Origin: Pelecanus crispus
Taxonomy: Eukaryota > Chordata > Aves > Pelecaniformes > Pelecanidae
DNA length: 64,000 nucleotides
Direction: 5' to 3'
Assembly: GCF_030463565.1 (NCBI RefSeq)
Contig: NC_134643.1
Span: 76,133,721-76,197,720 of the forward strand
Within the stretch, counting starts at the first letter, position 1; each line of letters starts with the position of its first letter. The position numbers were made by a program, and so were the translations under genes. Below the pieces are notes generated by a model. The model was not told where the DNA came from. It saw only the letters and a program-made list of their open reading frames with translations, and made no database searches. Shown here piece by piece: positions 59,901 to 64,000 of the stretch.

Positions 59901-62656
59901 CTTTTCAGGTATAAGAAGTTTGAGTGTTAAAAGCATTTGTGACGAAGTTATTTTCCTCTACATTCTTACTTCAAGTAATTCAATAGACCTTATCCCAAAC
60001 TAGAGGACTCTTTCCCCGGCACCATGGCAGTTAAATTACGACAATTATTTCCCTCTGTCCTCCCCAAAACCAATTCTCTAAAGACTGTCTGTGTTGTAAA
60101 GACGACAGCAGTCCAAAAATCAGGAGTAGAACTTGAACACAATCCTGTACATTTTTTAAAGGAGGAAAGATTAAAAGTGTTACAGCATTAATTTCATTCA
60201 CTTTTTGCTCACATTACATTACTTCCTTCAAGTAGAATACACAGTAAATACTACATATCTATACAGAGGAAATTAGGACTCATTTTTTGTTCTAGTCACA
60301 GTAAATATGCTTAAGTAGGCATTTTTTTCTCTTTCAGACTTTCAATCAACCACTCAAATTTTCTCAGTTTTCTTAAGAATGTTACATTGTAGAAGAAAAA
60401 ACAAACAAACAACAAAACACCCCAACTTTGCTAGATCATTCTTCAAGTACGAGGCAGCAAGAAGGACAGTGGCATCAGTGATTTCAAAGAAGTTCTGTGA
60501 AGAATGTTTTTAAGCTGCAATCTGCTTACTGAGTGACAAGAAGTTTGATGATATTGTACCAACACTTCCAAATTACAGTTTTAGCTTAAAATTTTGGTCT
60601 CTGATCCCTGAGAAACTCTGTCTTCAACTCCAGCTTTAGATTACAGTAATTTTATTTAGGTTAATGTAAATGTAAAACATTGTTCCTAGTTTTGCCATTC
60701 CTCTCATCCCAATCTTCCAGTGACTGATGCTAGAACCCTTCAGAAATATTTTCTTATTTTGTTAAGATCCTAAGAAAAAACAGTTTGATTTACAAGTCAA
60801 GAGCTATACTGGGATGCTAAAACCCAAATATAATTAAACCCAGGTGAAACTCCATGATAGCACAAGTCTAGAATGACTGCATGGATACCTTTTCCTCCTC
60901 TGGAAAAGACTTTAGGAGCTCATCCCACTACCCAAAACAGACTTTCATTAACTATACTTCTATGCCACGCAATTTCGGACAAATTTATAAACTGAACAAA
61001 TACGGGACAGGTAAGAGGTGCAGGTTAGAATGAACAACAAACAGTACTCCTGCAACCCCAGGAAATATGCTTTCAGTATTCAGCCCAGAACATAGGTCTC
61101 AGTTTGGGAGACTGATGGATCTCTCAGAAGCTGTTGAGACACAACTACCTAAAGTACTTCACTTGACCTTGGTTCTTTAAAAAGAGTAAAGAAAACTACC
61201 ATCATTTATTAAGTGTCCAATCAAACCAAGAACTGTATGTATATATACACAATATACCAAATGAATTAAAAGTCTCTCCTTATACTATTTTACATTTATA
61301 TAGCTACTTCAGTAAACGAGAGCATGACGAAACTCAAAATTCTACAAACTTCAACATTATGTGGCAACCCAAACCTATTTTTTTAAGCATTCTTCTACCC
61401 CTCAACCAGAAAGAATGGGAAATCTGGAAAACACATAATGAAATACTTACCTTTTATTTACTTCCTCATCCATAAACTCTGTGGGTATGAGAGAGAAGTA
61501 TTTCCCCATCTTCAGCCACAGATTAGATTTAGGGATCCATCCGTTATGTGCATGAATAGTATGGATTTTAGCAAGCTGTCTGGCAATGAGTCTAAAAAAA
61601 AAGTTTAAATTAATGTTATATTTGCAATAGATCTGACAGTCTTTATCATATTTTTCCCAGCCACAAGAGAAGACAACTACAATATATTTAATAGAAAAAA
61701 GGTAAAAAAAAATGCAGCAAAGGAATCCAAAGCGGGTTTAAATCAGAGCAGCACAGCTATAGTGTAGCATCTTTAAAGACTCAAAAGGTCATTAGAAGCA
61801 CTTATTTAAGGGACAGGAGGCAGGAGGGATTGGAGTTCAGTTACAGCATGCATACTGCACCTGTATTTACAGTCTACTCTTCAGCTTGCTCAGCTGCCAT
61901 TGTTAGGCAAAAACATTTCAGTGCATACATGAAAAGCTAAAATCTTAAGACATCAGCACTTTCTGTTCACTGCTAAGTTTAAAAAAATTATGGAAAACTA
62001 TCTTGAACCTATTCACAAAAGGAATGTATTAAAAACAGAGCTAGGAGTACTTGCTTTAATGAAGTCCAACCCCCTACAACTCCACCATGTTAAACGATCT
62101 CCCTAATGGTAATATGTTAAATACTCACAATAAGCAGACCTCTAATGAGTATATAGTCTTCTGGGGAGGCAGCAAGGATCATTTGTTCAGCACTGAAATA
62201 CCATGATAACTAAGATAGAGGACAGTGAGCTGTCAAGAGTGTGAACATCAACTTAGTGCAGGCTTATACTAGTATTTCTTTTCTGCCTGCTCATAAACTA
62301 AGCTCGAGATCCTTTGGGCCTGACAGAACACCATAAATGCATCACAGAACTTGAATAATGAAATAATTTAAAAAATAAAAAAAATAAAAAGCTTACCTGA
62401 AAATATCTGGATTGCATACATGCTCTGGATCCAGTGCTTCTCCCTGCATGAACTCGTAGCACAGGCCGTTATTGAAAGTACAGTACAGTTGAGGTGCACA
62501 GCCATGAGCCTGCAACACACGGAAACTCTTCACTTCCTCATCTCGATCTACTAAGAGCTCGGTCTTATTTCCATAGATCCTAACTAGAACCACATCATCC
62601 GTTATGTCACCCACGTAGCAGCCAATTAGTTTATTGGTGATTCCATCGGTGAACAG
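47838..62656 (-). CDS. ETNK1: Ethanolamine kinase 1, exons 2-8 (5'-partial gene)
   Basis: ETNK1 phosphorylates ethanolamine with ATP, the first step of the cytosolic CDP-ethanolamine (Kennedy) pathway to phosphatidylethanolamine. Seven minus-strand exons join in frame into 311 residues plus TAA. Window residues 1-16 are the LFTDGITNK stretch and after. H102-N103 lie in IHAHNGW. H167-N168-D169 with N174 form the Brenner-type catalytic loop (HNDLLCKN). I187-D188-Y189-E190-Y191 is the choline-kinase motif with the metal-binding Asp. The C-terminus reads LTLPE-stop. As I recall, human isoforms are 363 and 452 residues, so exon 1 supplies about 52 or 141 more residues and lies beyond base 64000. 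Every intron is GT-AG and every phase agrees. No frameshift or stop was found, so the gene looks intact. The close paralogue ETNK2 is the only alternative; the sequence and the 8-exon layout fit ETNK1 better. Confidence 0.97.
47911..49113 (-). other. ETNK1: ETNK1 intron 7
   Basis: 1203 bp intron, GTAAGT to GAATAG. It contains an antisense CR1 3' tail immediately inside the donor (49097-49030). The rest is unique AT-rich DNA. Confidence 0.88.
49030..49097 (+). mobile_element. CR1 LINE 3' tail in ETNK1 intron 7
   Basis: The plus strand reads GTTGGACTATATGGCC, then AGGTCCCTTCCAGCCTC, then ATTCTACGATTATATG. This is the diagnostic avian CR1 end with its degenerate ATTCTATG-type octamer repeats. 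It is 5'-truncated to about 65 bases and lies antisense to ETNK1, starting about 17 bases past the exon 7 donor. Confidence 0.75.
49114..49187 (-). CDS. ETNK1: ETNK1 exon 7
   Basis: 74 bp, phase 0 in and phase 2 out, acceptor TTTTTTTCTCCAG and donor GTAAGT. It encodes residues 264-288, ASHFFWGLWALIQAKYS then TIDFDFLG, a helix near the active-site base in choline kinases. A CR1 tail starts only about 17 bases downstream of the donor (see 49030-49097). Confidence 0.97.
49188..51139 (-). other. ETNK1: ETNK1 intron 6
   Basis: 1952 bp intron, GTAAAT to CTCCAG. The segment 50190-50580 is somewhat richer in purines and GC and carries a 78-codon chance open frame on the plus strand. No repeat or exon was recognised. 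Confidence 0.85.
51140..51300 (-). CDS. ETNK1: ETNK1 exon 6
   Basis: 161 bp, phase 1 in and phase 0 out, acceptor TTTTTTCTAG and donor GTAAAT. It encodes residues 210-263, VNEVDYSLYPNRKLQ to EVEVLYVQVNQFAL, part of the helical C-lobe. The NRKLQEQWLRSYLEAY helix is typical of ETNK1. Confidence 0.96.
51301..53061 (-). other. ETNK1: ETNK1 intron 5
   Basis: 1761 bp intron, GTAAAA to TTCTAG. It contains a 23-base A run on the plus strand (52024-52046) and a 12-base T run near 52286. Otherwise nothing was recognised. Confidence 0.88.
52024..52046 (+). repeat. A23 tract in ETNK1 intron 5
   Basis: An uninterrupted A run of 23; U-rich on the ETNK1 transcript. No repeat family is attached to it. Confidence 0.8.
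53062..53145 (-). CDS. ETNK1: ETNK1 exon 5 (choline-kinase motif)
   Basis: 84 bp, phase 1 in and phase 1 out, between a CTCACGTAG acceptor and a GTAAAA donor. It encodes residues 182-210, GDVQFIDYEYSGYNY then LAYDIGNHFNEFAG. This is the most conserved block of the choline/ethanolamine kinase family. Asp188 of IDYEY is the predicted magnesium ligand. A reading frame runs on into both introns without meaning. Confidence 0.97.
53146..59757 (-). other. ETNK1: ETNK1 intron 4
   Basis: At 6.6 kb this is the largest intron seen, GTAGGT to CACGTAG. It is AT-rich with short A and T runs. A faint MIR-like stretch lies at 53795-53845 (GGGGAAA then AAGGTAACACAGC). No complete repeat, alternative exon or nested gene was recognised. 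Confidence 0.85.
59758..59900 (-). CDS. ETNK1: ETNK1 exon 4 (catalytic loop)
   Basis: 143 bp, phase 2 in and phase 1 out, with a GTAGGT donor. It encodes residues 134-182, FLSDIPSPQVLQEEM to SPVVLCHNDLLCKN and IIYNKKR. The HND triplet (59803-59795) supplies the catalytic Asp169, and Asn174 follows five residues later, as in choline kinases. The acceptor is weak: the AG is preceded by AAA (CCTGAAAAG), though a pyrimidine-rich stretch lies further upstream. Only this AG gives the phase needed after exon 3. Confidence 0.97.
59901..61450 (-). other. ETNK1: ETNK1 intron 3
   Basis: 1550 bp intron (GTAAGT to AAAAG). It has a CAAA-rich simple repeat at about 60398-60421. The acceptor end is unusually purine-rich in its last four bases. 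No extra exon was recognised. Confidence 0.88.
61451..61591 (-). CDS. ETNK1: ETNK1 exon 3
   Basis: 141 bp, phase 2 in and phase 2 out, between a T-rich TTTTTTTTTAG acceptor and a GTAAGTATTT donor. It encodes residues 87-134, LIARQLAKIHTIHAHNGW to DEEVNK. The His at 61548-61546 and the Asn at 61545-61543 align by length with human H243 and N244, the recurrent somatic mutation site in atypical chronic myeloid leukaemia and mastocytosis (established knowledge; numbering of the 452-residue isoform). Both codons are ordinary wild type here. Confidence 0.97.
61592..62396 (-). other. ETNK1: ETNK1 intron 2
   Basis: 805 bp GT-AG intron (GTAAGC to TTTAG). An A-rich simple stretch, A(6-7)TA(7)T-like, lies just inside the donor at about 62369-62390. 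Nothing else was recognised. Confidence 0.9.
62397..62656 (-). CDS. ETNK1: ETNK1 exon 2
   Basis: 260 bp, entering in phase 0 after a TTTTCAG acceptor and leaving with two bases of a split Arg codon before a GTAAGC donor. It encodes window residues 1-87, from LFTDGITNK through VVLVRIYGNKTELLVDR to HVCNPDIF. This is the N-lobe of the kinase fold, including the nucleotide-binding strands and the conserved RDEEVKSF helix. An in-frame Met near 62614 is internal, not the start: homologous codons continue upstream to the splice site. Confidence 0.97.
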
Positions 62657-64000
62657 CTGAAAAGTAAAAGTAATGCATAAGCAACTCAGATCTGCATCTG
62701 CATTTTCAACATACAGGAAAAGAATGCAGGGTTATTCTTTAGTTCACAAAACACAAACGTTTACTAGATTGAGCATTTACAAAAGAAATCTAAGATACAG
62801 GAAAAACATGAAGAAAATTGCAAGGATTTTTCCCACTAACACATGAAAAGAGAAGAGGAAAATGTGAAAACATGCTACAGTGAACTGCAGAAATATTACA
62901 TGTAAAAGGCAGTGACTGAAAGCTTGATATTGTAAAATGAGTTTCCACATAACCACTCTGAAACTGATGGATTAAAATGGCTGAAATCAAAGCCCCAACT
63001 AGACAGCAATCCTAAACCGGTACGAAAACAGTCATGAATACAGGCAGCATGAAAACAAAAACAGTTTTTATGCACTCCAGAATTTCTGTATTTGCTGATC
63101 AGTGCACAGGTAGTAAGATGCTCCTGGAGTTCTAAGGTACTCCTTTTAAAAAGCAAAATTCAGGTGAGAAACACATCAAGTTCAGTGGTTATGATCATCC
63201 CACTAGCCTTGAGGTTTTACTGATTCAATTCCTAAAGTTGCTTTGGCTCCTCTACAAATTTGAGACAGTACTTAAAATTCAAGACCTCATTGTCCCAAAC
63301 AGGGCTCGTTTACCCGCTGTGCAATAAGCCAATCTTCACACACTGAGACAAGGTATTGTTTTATCCTCAAAGTTGCACAAGTTTGGGTGCAAGGTGGTAA
63401 TTCCACAAAGCTAGCACACTTACCAGAGTTTTCTCTAACATTTATACATTACAATTAACACACCACACCTATCTACTACATAATCATTAAATTAGCTAAG
63501 CATACTTGCCTCTTACTGGTCCACATCCTCTTCGCTTAAATTTAAAGGTACAGTATGATTTTAACTTACTATGCATGCTCAAGTAGAGTGTGTGGAGGGT
63601 AGTCTTTCTAGTTTTTGAGTCAGTGGTCACTATCTCCCCATGCTGAAATTACCTTTCCCCTACTTTCCTTCTTGGCAGATCCTTAGTAACTCTCCATAGT
63701 TTACTAGTCAAGATGATAATAATACATCACCTTGTGTCCTGTTCCTGGACAATTTGTCATTAGCAGTCTATTAACCAAAAGCGCAGATAGGGTAGGGCCT
63801 TAAAATGGATATTCTATAGTAGCATCAGCTTTGGATAAAACCCCAGTCTTCAGCCCCAAGTACCATTCCAAATTTAGAAGCTGACAAGACCCACCATCCT
63901 CCCACTTTACTTCATAACTGGTACATGCCATTCAAAATATTACAAAGGCATTTAAACTCCTTATCATTAAGCTGTATATAAAAGCAATTTTTAAAGCCCT
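62657..64000 (-). other. ETNK1: ETNK1 intron 1 (3' part)
   Basis: AT-rich intron sequence between the exon 2 acceptor and the window edge. No exon-1-like GC-rich coding sequence or CpG island is seen, so the promoter is outside. Open frames here (for example around 62896-63156) have no family features. Confidence 0.85.

Overview
This is a vertebrate nuclear genomic window, almost certainly from a bird. Most of it is AT-rich, intron-scale non-coding DNA with long A and T runs. The recognisable interspersed repeats are CR1 LINEs in avian form: a young CR1 copy whose last ORF2 codons are still open (37531-37994), a decayed 1.1 kb copy (7222-8362), an old fragment (about 24070-24550) and a short 3' tail (49030-49097). 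I saw no L1 or Alu-like elements. The CR1 subfamily at 37.5 kb suggests Neoaves, but I cannot name the species.

The one gene I can identify with certainty is ETNK1 (ethanolamine kinase 1), on the minus strand. Exons 2-8 lie at 62656-62397, 61591-61451, 59900-59758, 53145-53062, 51300-51140, 49187-49114 and 47910-47838. They splice into 311 residues plus a stop with every phase matching, which leaves only exon 1 and the promoter beyond base 64000. The protein carries the choline/ethanolamine kinase catalytic motifs (HND in exon 4, DYEY in exon 5) and catalyses the first step of CDP-ethanolamine phospholipid synthesis. A long 3' UTR probably runs to about 40985. It contains several AATAAA signals, a cluster of Pumilio-type sites and a G-quadruplex motif.

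The remaining 41 kb downstream of ETNK1 looks like a gene desert. In mammals the interval after ETNK1 towards SOX5 is similarly gene-poor (established knowledge; the SOX5 link is inferred here). It holds CR1 copies, relics resembling MIR/L3 elements, a GC/CpG-rich block (about 17.98-19.20 kb), G-quadruplex motifs, two striking hairpins (5555-5629 and 15915-15944), a paired homeodomain-site element near 17.07-17.10 kb, and one speculative plus-strand three-exon gene model (31252-34472) with compatible splice phases. No RNA gene, CRISPR array or complete transposon was recognised.

Everything was read by eye. Exon borders of ETNK1 are firm. The UTR end, old repeat borders, candidate genes and regulatory elements are inferences and are scored low.
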